Assembly (NCBI GenBank): GCA_900548875.1
Contig: URMA01000051.1
Span: 1 to 21,350, forward strand
Source: an uncultured Porphyromonadaceae bacterium
GTDB lineage: Bacteria; Bacteroidota; Bacteroidia; Bacteroidales; Muribaculaceae
Direction of reading: 5' to 3'
Length of the DNA: 21,350 nt
Made by a program: the position numbers and the translations under genes. Position 1 is the stretch's first letter. Every line of letters begins with the position of its first letter. Of the stretch, positions 7,662 to 15,579 are shown one piece after another. The notes beneath the pieces are model-generated. The model was not told the DNA's origin and made no database searches. It worked only from the letters and a program-made list of their open reading frames with translations.

Positions 7662-8395
7662 AAGAATCACAATTCAACATACATCGTTTCCTGCTTGTTG
7701 CCAGACGCGACATGGTGGAAAACTGGAAAGACAATCTCTTGAAATGCATAGCACTTTATGCACTCTATATGCTCTGCTATTTTACCTACGGGATAAAGAC
7801 AATCACCGCTATGCCGTTCCTTATTACCCTCATCTCCTTAACCGTATTTCTATTTGCATCGTCCACCATCTTCAGACCGTTAAAGAAAAAAGAGGAAAGA
7901 ACGTCATACCTGTCCCTGCCGGCAAGCCAAGTTGAGAAATTCCTGTGGCGCTTGTTTTATGTCACGATAGGATTCCTCTTTCTGAATTTCATAGCAGTCA
8001 CCGCTATGGAAATCACCCATTGGATAACCGATTGGACAAAGGGAACCGTGCAAGAGGGAAAACATGTTTGCCTGTTTCCATTGATTGCGAAAGAAATCGC
8101 TATCAGCACCCCTCCCGACATCGCAGACTTTGCAATAGCAATATGGCTGTCGTCACTTTTCGCAATTGGCGGCAGTCTCTGGCAGAAACACCCTTTTCTG
8201 AAAACCCTGACAGCCCTGCTGATCATCTACCTGTTGCAGCTGTCTGCGCGGATTCTGCCAATAAACACCTCAGCATTATCCGACCCTGCCTACCTAATCA
8301 TCGGTACATTCTTCGGACTGCTTTGCCTGCTGAACTGGTGGATTTCCTACTGGATTTTCTGCCGCACACAGATTGTTAAACCCAAACTGTTCTGA
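7658..8395 (+). CDS. Multi-spanning membrane protein, putative ABC permease (paralogue 3 of 3)
   Basis: 245 residues, about 35-40 shorter than its two paralogues, with most of the loss in the loop between the third and fourth membrane segments (~124-158). The signatures are LPASQVEKFLWRL (88-100), SLFAIGGSLWQK (166-177), and LLNWWISYWIF (224-234) followed by TQIVKPKLF. The frame is open back to 7364, but that longer version would lie almost wholly inside the preceding gene. The ATG at 7658 restores both the MKESQFN start shared with paralogue 2 and the ATGA overlap used throughout this operon, so I chose it. It is an inner-membrane partner of the same ABC ATPase, by context. Confidence 0.75.
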   Translation: MKESQFNIHRFLLVARRDMVENWKDNLLKCIALYALYMLCYFTYGIKTITAMPFLITLISLTVFLFASSTIFRPLKKKEERTSYLSLPASQVEKFLWRLFYVTIGFLFLNFIAVTAMEITHWITDWTKGTVQEGKHVCLFPLIAKEIAISTPPDIADFAIAIWLSSLFAIGGSLWQKHPFLKTLTALLIIYLLQLSARILPINTSALSDPAYLIIGTFFGLLCLLNWWISYWIFCRTQIVKPKLF

Positions 8396-8399
8396 CATT

Positions 8400-8771
8400 A
8401 TGAATTTTAAAGAAAGCAAACCCATATATTTGCAAATAGCCGACCGTATCATGGACGAGATCCTGCAGGACATCTATCCGGAAGAGGCCCGCATCCCGTC
8501 GGTACGCGAATATGCGGCAACCGTGGAGGTGAACGCCAATACGGTGGTACGCTCCTACGACTACCTGCAAACCCAAGAAATCATCTTCAACCGCCGTGGC
8601 ATCGGATACTTTGTCAGCAACGGAGCGAAAAATGCCATTCTGACCCTACGCCGCAAAGTGTTTCTCGACGAAGAATTGCCGGAAATGTTCCGAAAAATCC
8701 GCATGCTCGACATTCCAATAGAAGAAATCACCCGACTTTTCAACGATTTTAAAACTCACGATAAAGAATAG
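8400..8771 (+). CDS. GntR-family transcriptional regulator, YtrA subfamily
   Basis: 123 residues. Residues ~1-75 are a GntR winged helix: PIYLQIADRI (8-17), the helix-turn-helix around RIPSVREYAATVEVNANTVV (31-50), then RSYDYL and the wing RRGIGYFV (65-72). Only ~50 residues follow, too few for the large effector domains of FadR or HutC types and typical of the YtrA subfamily, which dimerises through a short helical tail. The start at 8400 lies four bases after the previous stop; a longer in-frame start at 8373 would overlap that gene by 23 bases and precedes the conserved NFKESKPIY start. It probably represses its own operon through the palindrome at 5084-5107. Placement last in the operon differs from Bacillus, where ytrA is first. 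Confidence 0.88.
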   Translation: MNFKESKPIYLQIADRIMDEILQDIYPEEARIPSVREYAATVEVNANTVVRSYDYLQTQEIIFNRRGIGYFVSNGAKNAILTLRRKVFLDEELPEMFRKIRMLDIPIEEITRLFNDFKTHDKE

Positions 8772-8806
8772 AGCTATAGAACTAACCACATAAAAATCAT
8801 ACCATT

Positions 8807-9583
8807 ATGAAAAAATTATTTTTCACTGCAGTTGCAATTTTCATTGCAACCCTGAGCGGCTACGCCCAATTGACAAAAGCACAAATCGATTCCATCATTC
8901 TTGCTGCCGTACCAAAAGAGTATCATTCACAACTATTTCGGGAAACAGGCACCGACAGGACAACCTTCAGAATCGAAGCCGCAGGAAGTATGAACCGTCT
9001 GGCGGCATCCAACCTCAGCCAGCCCGTAAAACCGGAAGGAAGCTTGGGGCTATACGTCAATCGAAACCTACTTTGGTCATTATGGGAAACCGGATTGAAA
9101 TGGAACTGGCGCCAGTATGACATGACGGGGTTCATCCCGCAATATGCTCCGGGCATGACAAAATTCACGGCATCTGCCAACACTCTTGAAATTCCGCTGA
9201 CATTCGGTATTCTAATGGAAGAAAACAAAAACATCAAATATGTGGTAAAGGCCGGTATGTACTTTGAAGTCGGACTTTTTGGAAACGGAACACAATATAC
9301 CACAAATGAAGACGGTACGGAAACGGCTGTGAAAATCAGCAACATCTACAAAAGCCAACTGAATTTCAATCCCTTCCAACGATTTGATGTCGGCGGACGT
9401 TTGGGCATTGACATCTATCTGAACAAATGGAAAGTAGGTTTTGAATACACGCACGGATGGCGTGACATACAGACGAACTGGGACAGACATATAAAGAACA
9501 AGAATCTGACACTCTCAGTGGGCTACTTTTTCAAGACAAAAGAACACAAGAAACGGCAACCCGATTTCTATCTTGTCTACTAA
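8807..9583 (+). CDS. Outer-membrane beta-barrel protein, small, function unknown
   Basis: 258 residues with a clear signal peptide (MKKLFFTAVAIFIATLSGYAQ, cut near residue 20). After a short polar N-terminal part, the protein alternates hydrophobic and polar residues in amphipathic strands (for example GSLGLYVNRNLLWSLWETGLKW, ~78-99; VGFEYTHGW, ~210-218; LTLSVGYFF, ~235-243) and ends in FYLVY. These fit an 8-10 strand outer-membrane barrel of the OMP_b-brl type. It starts 35 bases after the regulator gene with no terminator or clear promoter between, so it may be read through from the ABC operon. No enzyme motif is seen. The role is unknown; an envelope role linked to the operon is inference. 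Confidence 0.65.
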   Translation: MKKLFFTAVAIFIATLSGYAQLTKAQIDSIILAAVPKEYHSQLFRETGTDRTTFRIEAAGSMNRLAASNLSQPVKPEGSLGLYVNRNLLWSLWETGLKWNWRQYDMTGFIPQYAPGMTKFTASANTLEIPLTFGILMEENKNIKYVVKAGMYFEVGLFGNGTQYTTNEDGTETAVKISNIYKSQLNFNPFQRFDVGGRLGIDIYLNKWKVGFEYTHGWRDIQTNWDRHIKNKNLTLSVGYFFKTKEHKKRQPDFYLVY

Positions 9584-9683
9584 TCACAAAATTTATATCA
9601 AACGTATGTAGTTTTTACAAACATCATGCGTCAAATGAAAAAACATATATGAACATCATTCAACTTATATCTGACACACAATT

Positions 9684-12059
9684 ATGAAGGATTTGATTGT
9701 TGCCGCCGTGCTGGCGTTGCTGGCCGGCGGTTCGGGAAAAGCGGAAACCCTATGGGGGACTGTGTCCGACAACAACGGACAGCCGGTGGAGTTTGCCACG
9801 GTTGTGGCGCTCGCCGACAGCGTGCAACGCGGAGGTGCCGTCACCGACAGCATCGGCCATTATCAGATGACCTTGCCCGACGGCTCCTACACGCTGCATG
9901 CCTCTGCCGTAGGCTATGAAACGACGGAACAACCGTTTACGCTGAAAGGCGACAGCCGTATCGACCTGACGCTCACCGCTTCAGGCATACTCATCAATGA
10001 AGTGAACGTGGAAGCTTCCGCCATCCGGCGCGAGGCCGACCGCTTCGTGATGAACGTGGAAGACATGCCGTCGACTGTCGGGCAGGACGGAAAGGAACTG
10101 CTCCAGCAGGCTCCGGGCGTATGGATAGACAACGAAAAGATTTCACTCAACGGAAAAAGCGGCACGAAAATCTATGTCAACGACCGCGAGATCAAGCTCA
10201 GCAACGAGCAGCTGCTTGCCTTTCTGCAATCGCTGAAGGCAGAAAACGTGAGCCGCGTCGAAGTCATTCCGCAAACGGGTGTGGAATACAGTGCCGACAC
10301 CAATGCCGGCATCATCAAAATCACCCTGAAAAAGAACCGTACCGACGGTGTCATGGGCAACGTGTCCATGTCGGGAAGCATGGGTGAAAGCGAAACCTTT
10401 CTTTCGCCGAGCGCAACGGTAAACGTGCAGGCCGGAAAATGGTCGTTCAATCTCAACGGCAACTACAACCATGCGTTGAAACTCGAACGCAACGTGTTCG
10501 ACAACATCACCTACGACAGCGGCATGAGCTACAACGCCTCCACGCTGATGAACGCCCGAAAGCTCCGCACAGGAAGCCTCCTTGCCGGCATTTTCTACGA
10601 TGCCGACCCGCGCAACTCGTTCGGACTGGAGCTGAACTATTCCCGCTACTACAAGCCGGTGATGCTGACTACCGACGGCACATTCGACCGCCTCACACAA
10701 CTGGAAAAGCTGAACGGCAACTACCAACAGCGAAACCTGAGCGACAACATCGACGCTACGTTCAACTACATACACCGTCTTGACACACTGGGCTCTACAC
10801 TGAAAGTGATAGCCAACTACACCCGTGCGGACGAGAACCAGAAAATGAACAATCTGCGCCACACCGTCATCGACGAACAGCTGTCTGACTCCATTTCGCG
10901 AAGCGATGAAAACTCGCTGTTCGACGTGGCCAACCTCAGCCTCGACTGGGAAAAGATTGTCAACCCAAAATGGACCGTTGGCGCAGGCGCAAAATACACG
11001 TTCAACCAAATGAATTCCGGTGCATTCTATGAATACCAGAAAACCGACGCATGGCTGCCCGAAACGGCACGCAACTACAGCGAACGCTACCGCGAAAACA
11101 TTGCCGCCGTCTATGTAAAGGCAGCCGCCAACTTCAGCCACGTCTCGGTTTCCGCCGGACTCCGCGGCGAATACACCGACGGCAGCAGCCACGGAAAGAT
11201 TGTGGAGCAAAGCTATTTCGACCTATTCCCCAACGCATCGGTCACCTACCGTCTGGACGAACAGGGGAGCAACTCGCTGACAGCGAGCTACGCACGCCAC
11301 ATCACGCGTCCGTCGTTCTGGGCGCTCAACCCGGTGCGCGCACAAAGTTCCGACTACACCTACCAGACCGGCAACCCTTACCTGCGTCCTTCGCATAACA
11401 ACAATGTGAGCCTGACGGGTGTCTACAACTACCGCTACTCGCTGAACGTATGGGCCGACATCAATCAGGACCCCATCATGCAGGGAGCGATGACCGATCC
11501 GCAGAACCCCGACAATGCCCTGTTGGGACAGGTAAACGCCGACACGCAATACTCGTTCGGAGCCATGCTGACACTGCCCTTCCAGTTCACAAAATGGTGG
11601 TCGCTGAACACAAATCTGATGTATATGTACCTGTCCGACCGGATGACAGCCGAAGCACCCTTGCAACATTCCAACCTTGTCATGGTCAATGTCAACACCA
11701 TTTTCAACCTGCCGCTCGACTTCTATCTGACGGCAAGCTATATGTACCAAAGCAAGACACGGTTCGGAAACATGGAACTGCAACCGCTGTCGTTCCTCAA
11801 CGCCAGTCTGAAAAAAACGTTTGACGACCGACGCTGGACGGTGGCGTTCAACGCCAACAACCTGCTGAATGCCAGCTTTGATTTTACCACACGCACCGAC
11901 GGCTACAGCAATGCGACCAGAATGCGCAATCCTGCCAGCTTCGTGCTGTCGGTAACCTACAACTTCAATTCCGGCAAGATGTTCCAGACCAAACGAATAG
12001 AGAACAACGCCGACGAATCGCGACTGCAAAAAAGTTCCGGTGTCGGCAGCGGGAATTAG
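9684..12059 (+). CDS. Outer-membrane beta-barrel family protein (SusC-related, OMP_b-brl_3 type)
   Basis: 791 residues. A weak signal peptide (1-20) is followed by a carboxypeptidase-regulatory-like beta-sandwich (~22-98; WGTVSDNNGQPVEFATVV, then GHYQMTLPDGSYTLHASAVGYE). A plug-like domain (~105-216) carries LLQQAPGVWIDN, LNGKSGTKIYVNDR and VEVIPQTGVEYSADTNAGIIKI, all typical of this Bacteroidetes family. The remaining ~570 residues are a barrel of amphipathic strands with many Tyr and Asn residues. The family resembles TonB-dependent receptors, but no TonB box is evident and there is no SusD partner beside it, so active uptake of glycans is not supported. It ends in polar residues (GSGN) rather than an aromatic. 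It lies 100 bases after the small barrel gene; co-transcription is uncertain. Confidence 0.85.
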   Translation: MKDLIVAAVLALLAGGSGKAETLWGTVSDNNGQPVEFATVVALADSVQRGGAVTDSIGHYQMTLPDGSYTLHASAVGYETTEQPFTLKGDSRIDLTLTASGILINEVNVEASAIRREADRFVMNVEDMPSTVGQDGKELLQQAPGVWIDNEKISLNGKSGTKIYVNDREIKLSNEQLLAFLQSLKAENVSRVEVIPQTGVEYSADTNAGIIKITLKKNRTDGVMGNVSMSGSMGESETFLSPSATVNVQAGKWSFNLNGNYNHALKLERNVFDNITYDSGMSYNASTLMNARKLRTGSLLAGIFYDADPRNSFGLELNYSRYYKPVMLTTDGTFDRLTQLEKLNGNYQQRNLSDNIDATFNYIHRLDTLGSTLKVIANYTRADENQKMNNLRHTVIDEQLSDSISRSDENSLFDVANLSLDWEKIVNPKWTVGAGAKYTFNQMNSGAFYEYQKTDAWLPETARNYSERYRENIAAVYVKAAANFSHVSVSAGLRGEYTDGSSHGKIVEQSYFDLFPNASVTYRLDEQGSNSLTASYARHITRPSFWALNPVRAQSSDYTYQTGNPYLRPSHNNNVSLTGVYNYRYSLNVWADINQDPIMQGAMTDPQNPDNALLGQVNADTQYSFGAMLTLPFQFTKWWSLNTNLMYMYLSDRMTAEAPLQHSNLVMVNVNTIFNLPLDFYLTASYMYQSKTRFGNMELQPLSFLNASLKKTFDDRRWTVAFNANNLLNASFDFTTRTDGYSNATRMRNPASFVLSVTYNFNSGKMFQTKRIENNADESRLQKSSGVGSGN

Positions 12060-12068
12060 TGTCCGGCG

Positions 12069-12100
12069 TTTGCAGAATCCACACCGTTCAACTAACTTTG
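12069..12100 (+). promoter_or_regulatory. Promoter of the TraB/GumN-NatAB operon
   Basis: TTTG at 12069-12072 and TAACTTTG at 12093-12100 are separated by 20 bases, a full match to TTTG-N20-TAnnTTTG. It begins ten bases after the stop of the barrel gene. Transcription should start near 12107, leaving a leader of roughly 20 bases before the ATG at 12126. Confidence 0.78.
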
Positions 12101-12125
12101 GCATGAATTAACCAAAACCAACACA

Positions 12126-13028
12126 ATGAAACGCATACTTCTTTCAATTTTCGTACTTTGCCTGGCTGTACTTGGCATGCAGGCACAACTCCTGTGGAAA
12201 GTGGAATCGCCGTCGGGCAACGTAGGTCCGTCGTATATCGTAGGCACCTACCACCTTGCTCCCGGAACCATGACGGACAGCATAGCCGGACTGCGGCAGG
12301 CACTTGCCGAAACGGAACAACTGTACGGCGAACTGGAAATGGGAGCCATGAAGTCGCCCGAAGCCATGCAGGCCATGATAAAGGCCATGATGCTGCCTCA
12401 AGGCACCACTCTTTCATCGCTTTTCGACGAAACAACACGCCAGCAGCTTGATGCAATGCTCAAGGAATATTTAGGAGCAGGACTCGACAACCCCGGCCTC
12501 AACGCCATGTCGCCGATGGCGGTCATGTCGCAGCTCGTTATCAGCATTTCCTCAAAGGCACATCCGGAAAGTATGGGTGTGGAATCGTTCGACACCTACC
12601 TCCAGACAGAAGCGAAAGCACTTGGCAAACCTGTCTACGGACTGGAAACGACAGCACAGCAGGTTGACATTCTTTTCGGCATGCCGCTCCCGCGACAGAC
12701 GGAACAGCTGGAATATTTCATCCTAAACGAACAGAGCATTCTGGAACAGGCACAAGCCACTGTAGCCGCCTATTTCCGTCAGGACCTGCCGGCCATGTTT
12801 GAAGCCTCGATGAAGAAATTCGGAAACAAGTACGACAGCACTCCGGAAGAAGAGGACAAGCTGATTTACAACCGCAACAAGGACTGGGCTGAAAAGCTCA
12901 CACCGATATTCCAACAGAAGCCGACACTGGTTGCCGTAGGTGCCGGCCACCTTCCCAGCGAACGCGGACTCCTCGAACTGCTGCGCAAAGCCGGATTCAA
13001 AGTAACTGAATATAAAGCTAACAAGTAA
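12126..13028 (+). CDS. TraB/GumN family protein
   Basis: 300 residues, exported: signal peptide MKRILLSIFVLCLAVLGMQAQ (cut near 20). The family is recognised by GTYHL (40-44) near the N-terminus, an acidic patch ELYGEL-like (QLYGELEMG, 65-73), and GAGHLPSERGLLELLRKAGF (272-292) near the C-terminus. The two paired His motifs and conserved glutamates are the ones proposed to form the metal site in the TraB/Tiki superfamily; Tiki proteins are metalloproteases, but activity has not been shown for most bacterial members. The second motif reads PSERG where PGERG-like sequences are more usual. It is the first gene of an operon with a NatAB-type exporter, seven bases upstream of its ATPase gene. The substrate and role are unknown. 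Confidence 0.87.
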   Translation: MKRILLSIFVLCLAVLGMQAQLLWKVESPSGNVGPSYIVGTYHLAPGTMTDSIAGLRQALAETEQLYGELEMGAMKSPEAMQAMIKAMMLPQGTTLSSLFDETTRQQLDAMLKEYLGAGLDNPGLNAMSPMAVMSQLVISISSKAHPESMGVESFDTYLQTEAKALGKPVYGLETTAQQVDILFGMPLPRQTEQLEYFILNEQSILEQAQATVAAYFRQDLPAMFEASMKKFGNKYDSTPEEEDKLIYNRNKDWAEKLTPIFQQKPTLVAVGAGHLPSERGLLELLRKAGFKVTEYKANK

Positions 13029-13035
13029 CCAAAAT

Positions 13036-13977
13036 ATGGAAAATTTCCTTGAAGCGAATGGCATTGTCAAGCGATTTGCCAACCATGTGGCTCTCGACGG
13101 CGCCAACATAGCCGTGAAGCCCGGACGCATTTTCGGTCTGCTCGGCCCGAACGGTGCAGGCAAGACAACGCTTATCCGCATCATCAACCGTATCACGATG
13201 CCCGACGAAGGCGAAGTGATATTCAACGGCCGCCCTATGCAGGCCGACGACGTGTTCCGCATCGGCTATCTGCCGGAAGAACGCGGACTGTACAAAAAAA
13301 TGAAAGTAGGCGAACAGGCCATTTTCCTCGCCCGTCTGAAAGGTCTTGACAAACAGACGGCCACACGTCGCCTGCACGAATGGTTCGACAAGTTCGGCAT
13401 CATGCCGTGGTGGAACCGCAAGCTGGAAGAGCTGTCGAAAGGCATGCAGCAGAAAGTGCAGTTTGTCATCACCGTGCTTCACGAGCCGGAACTGCTGATT
13501 TTCGACGAACCGTTTTCGGGCTTCGACCCCGTCAACGCGGAACTGCTGAAAAAAGAGATACTCGAACTGAAGCAGAAAGGCCACACGATAGTGTTTTCCA
13601 CCCACAACATGAACTCCGTCGAGGAAATTTGCGACGACATCGCCCTGATAAACCACTCGAAAGTGGTGCTCAACGGCAAGGTGAACGAGGTGCGCTCCCG
13701 CTTCAGCACCGGCATCTATCAACTGGTGACAACCGGCGAACGCCGCCTGCAACCGAGCGACGACATCGAGCTGATTGACGTGCACGACATCGACGGAACC
13801 ACCGTCTACAGCATCCGCAAAAAGACCGGTATCGCCAACTCCGCACTGATTTCGCACATTGCCAATGAAGTGGAAATACGCTCGTTCACGGAAGTGCTTC
13901 CGTCGATGAATGACATTTTCCTGCACGTTGTGGGACAGAAACAAATCGTTGAACACACAAAACCCGAAACGTTATGA
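13036..13977 (+). CDS. ABC transporter ATP-binding protein, NatA-like
   Basis: 313 residues. Walker A GPNGAGKTT (37-45), signature LSKGM (133-137) followed by QQK, Walker B LLIFDEP (153-159) with E158, D-loop SGFD (161-164) and H-loop H190 are all present. The Q-loop position reads IGYLPEERGLY (76-86), with glutamate in place of glutamine, as in many NatA/DrrA-like ATPases. The C-terminal ~90 residues fit the DUF4162 extension found in this subfamily. It follows the TraB/GumN gene by seven bases and overlaps the permease gene by four (ATGA), so the two transporter subunits are coupled. NatAB of Bacillus exports sodium; the name here reflects sequence type, not a proven substrate. Confidence 0.92.
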   Translation: MENFLEANGIVKRFANHVALDGANIAVKPGRIFGLLGPNGAGKTTLIRIINRITMPDEGEVIFNGRPMQADDVFRIGYLPEERGLYKKMKVGEQAIFLARLKGLDKQTATRRLHEWFDKFGIMPWWNRKLEELSKGMQQKVQFVITVLHEPELLIFDEPFSGFDPVNAELLKKEILELKQKGHTIVFSTHNMNSVEEICDDIALINHSKVVLNGKVNEVRSRFSTGIYQLVTTGERRLQPSDDIELIDVHDIDGTTVYSIRKKTGIANSALISHIANEVEIRSFTEVLPSMNDIFLHVVGQKQIVEHTKPETL

Positions 13978-15272
13978 ACAGCAAAATATGGTTAGTGGCA
14001 CAACGCGAGTTCAACACCCGCGTCCGCAAGAAGTCGTTCATCATCATGACCGTACTTTCGCCGATTCTGATGGCGGCACTCATCTTCATTCCCCTGCTCC
14101 TTTCGATGATAAAGGACAGCGACACGAAGACCGTAGCCGTTATCGACAACACCGGCCTCTATGCCCCGGCTCTTGAAGGAAACGAATACTACAAGTTTGT
14201 CCCTACCGACAAGATGTCGGACAGCTTCAAGGACAAGGAGAGCGACATTTTCGCCGTAGTGCAAATCACCGGCGACCTCGTCGACTACCCCGAAGCGGCT
14301 GCCATCTATTCGCAGCGCGAAGTGCCGAACGACCTGCGCCGGCTCGTGGAAAACGCCCTGACGGAGGTAGTCAGAAACGAAAAGTTGGAACGCTACAACA
14401 TTCCGGAGCTGAACAGCATCGTGGACGACATGCAGAAAAAAGTGGAAGTCACCACCCTGCGCTGGACCGAGGACGGCAACGCACAGGAATCCATCACCGA
14501 GGTCTACTCCATCATCGGCGTTATCCTCACCATGCTCATCTATATGTTCGTGCTGACCTACGGCGCAACGGTGATGCAGAGTGTGATGGACGAAAAGAGC
14601 AACCGCATTGTCGAGCTGATTGTGTCAAGCATCCGTCCTATCGACCTGCTGCTCGGAAAAATCATCGGCATCGGCTTTGTGGGCATTTTCCAGATGCTCA
14701 TCTGGGCTGTGCTGCTGTCGGTATTCGTCACGTTGGGCAGCCTGATTATCGGCGTGTCGCTCGTCGGAAGTACCCCGGAAATGATGATGGCAACCGGCTC
14801 CATGTCGGCTGTCGACCCGGAAATTCTTACCGGCATTTCACTGATTCTCAACATGCCGCTGCTTGAAATCGCCCTGCTGTTCATCGCCTACTTTATCGGC
14901 GGCTACCTGCTCTACGCCTCTTTCCTGGCAGCTTTCGGTTCTGCCATCAACGAGCCGCAGGATTCACAGCAGTTCATGATGCCGGTCATCATCATCATTC
15001 TGATAGCATTCTACATCGGCATGTACAGCGCCGAAAACCCGGAAGGACCGCTGGCGTTCTGGTCGTCGTTCATTCCGTTCACGTCGTCCATCGTCATGAT
15101 GGTGCGCATTCCGTTCGGTGTTCCCCTCTATCAGGAACTCATCTCGCTCGGACTGCTCTACGCCACCGCCTTCTTCGTACTGTGGATTTCCGCAAAAATC
15201 TACCGCGTGGGCATCATGATGTACGGCAAGAAGCCGTCGTATGCCGACATAATCAAGTGGCTGAAATACTAA
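13974..15272 (+). CDS. ABC-2 type permease, NatB-like
   Basis: 432 residues in the inner membrane. Topology is typical of the ABC2_membrane_3 group: a cytoplasmic start MNSKIWLVAQREFNTRVRKKSF, first membrane segment ~22-44, a large outward-facing domain of about 135 residues (~45-180), then a cluster of five hydrophobic segments (~181-204, 228-254, 282-312, 335-352, 382-404). The motif VMDEKSNRIVELIVSS (~204-219) just after the second segment is the hallmark coupling region of NatB/YhaP-like permeases. It shares a four-base overlap with its ATPase gene and ends an operon closed by the terminator at 15375-15414. The substrate is unknown. Confidence 0.9.
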   Translation: MNSKIWLVAQREFNTRVRKKSFIIMTVLSPILMAALIFIPLLLSMIKDSDTKTVAVIDNTGLYAPALEGNEYYKFVPTDKMSDSFKDKESDIFAVVQITGDLVDYPEAAAIYSQREVPNDLRRLVENALTEVVRNEKLERYNIPELNSIVDDMQKKVEVTTLRWTEDGNAQESITEVYSIIGVILTMLIYMFVLTYGATVMQSVMDEKSNRIVELIVSSIRPIDLLLGKIIGIGFVGIFQMLIWAVLLSVFVTLGSLIIGVSLVGSTPEMMMATGSMSAVDPEILTGISLILNMPLLEIALLFIAYFIGGYLLYASFLAAFGSAINEPQDSQQFMMPVIIIILIAFYIGMYSAENPEGPLAFWSSFIPFTSSIVMMVRIPFGVPLYQELISLGLLYATAFFVLWISAKIYRVGIMMYGKKPSYADIIKWLKY

Positions 15273-15374
15273 ACAGCCACCACCGACAAAAAATATTCTG
15301 CGGCTGAATTTTGCCACAGAAACCGGACACTCAAGTTGGCCGCAAACCCTCCGGCAACTAATTGAGGTAGTTTT

Positions 15375-15414
15375 AATTAACCCAAATTCAGCAGGATTTG
15401 GGTTAATTTTTTTT
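15375..15414 (+). terminator. Rho-independent terminator after the NatAB operon
   Basis: AATTAACCCAAAT (15375-15387) pairs perfectly over 13 bases with 15396-15408 across the loop TCAGCAGG, and a run of T follows to 15414. It separates the exporter operon from the efflux operon. Confidence 0.92.
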
Positions 15415-15470
15415 ATCCGAGTTTAAAAGTTGTTACCTTTAACAGGTTTTAGATTGGTGCAATCAACATT

Positions 15471-15486
15471 TATGATAATTATCATA
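15471..15486. promoter_or_regulatory. Perfect 16-base palindrome, candidate operator of the efflux operon
   Basis: Bases 15471-15478 (TATGATAA) are exactly mirrored by 15479-15486 (TTATCATA). The centre is about 30 bases upstream of the -7 box at 15508, so it covers the place where the -33 box should be. No regulator gene is adjacent. The inner part resembles one arm pair of a Fur box but lacks the full 19-base form, so no regulator is assigned. Confidence 0.5.
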
Positions 15487-15507
15487 TAAATTATGAGCAT
15501 TTACCCT

Positions 15508-15515
15508 TACCTTTG
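15508..15515 (+). promoter_or_regulatory. Candidate -7 promoter box of the RND efflux operon
   Basis: TACCTTTG matches TAnnTTTG. The expected -33 position (15484-15487) is not TTTG and overlaps the end of the palindrome, so the promoter may depend on a regulator. Transcription from here would start near 15522, which supports the CDS start at 15580 over the in-frame ATG at 15493. A similar but imperfect box, TACCTTTA, lies at 15434-15441. Confidence 0.6.
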
Positions 15516-15579
15516 CCAATTGAATTTAAAGGAAACAGTGATTGCAGATATTATAGAACATTTTGAAATATATTATTTT

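Noticed and set aside
8373..8399. Upstream in-frame start for the GntR regulator
   Set aside because: It overlaps the previous gene by 23 bases and reads residues that are the shifted frame of that gene's conserved C-terminus; 8400 fits the conserved GntR start.
15471..15486. Palindrome as a Fur box
   Set aside because: It has only the TGATAA/TTATCA arms without the 19-base spacing of the consensus, and efflux operons are not typical Fur targets, so no regulator is named.
15493..15579. Upstream in-frame start for the RND adaptor
   Set aside because: It would place 29 residues before a clear lipoprotein signal peptide, and the -7 box at 15508-15515 lies downstream of it.
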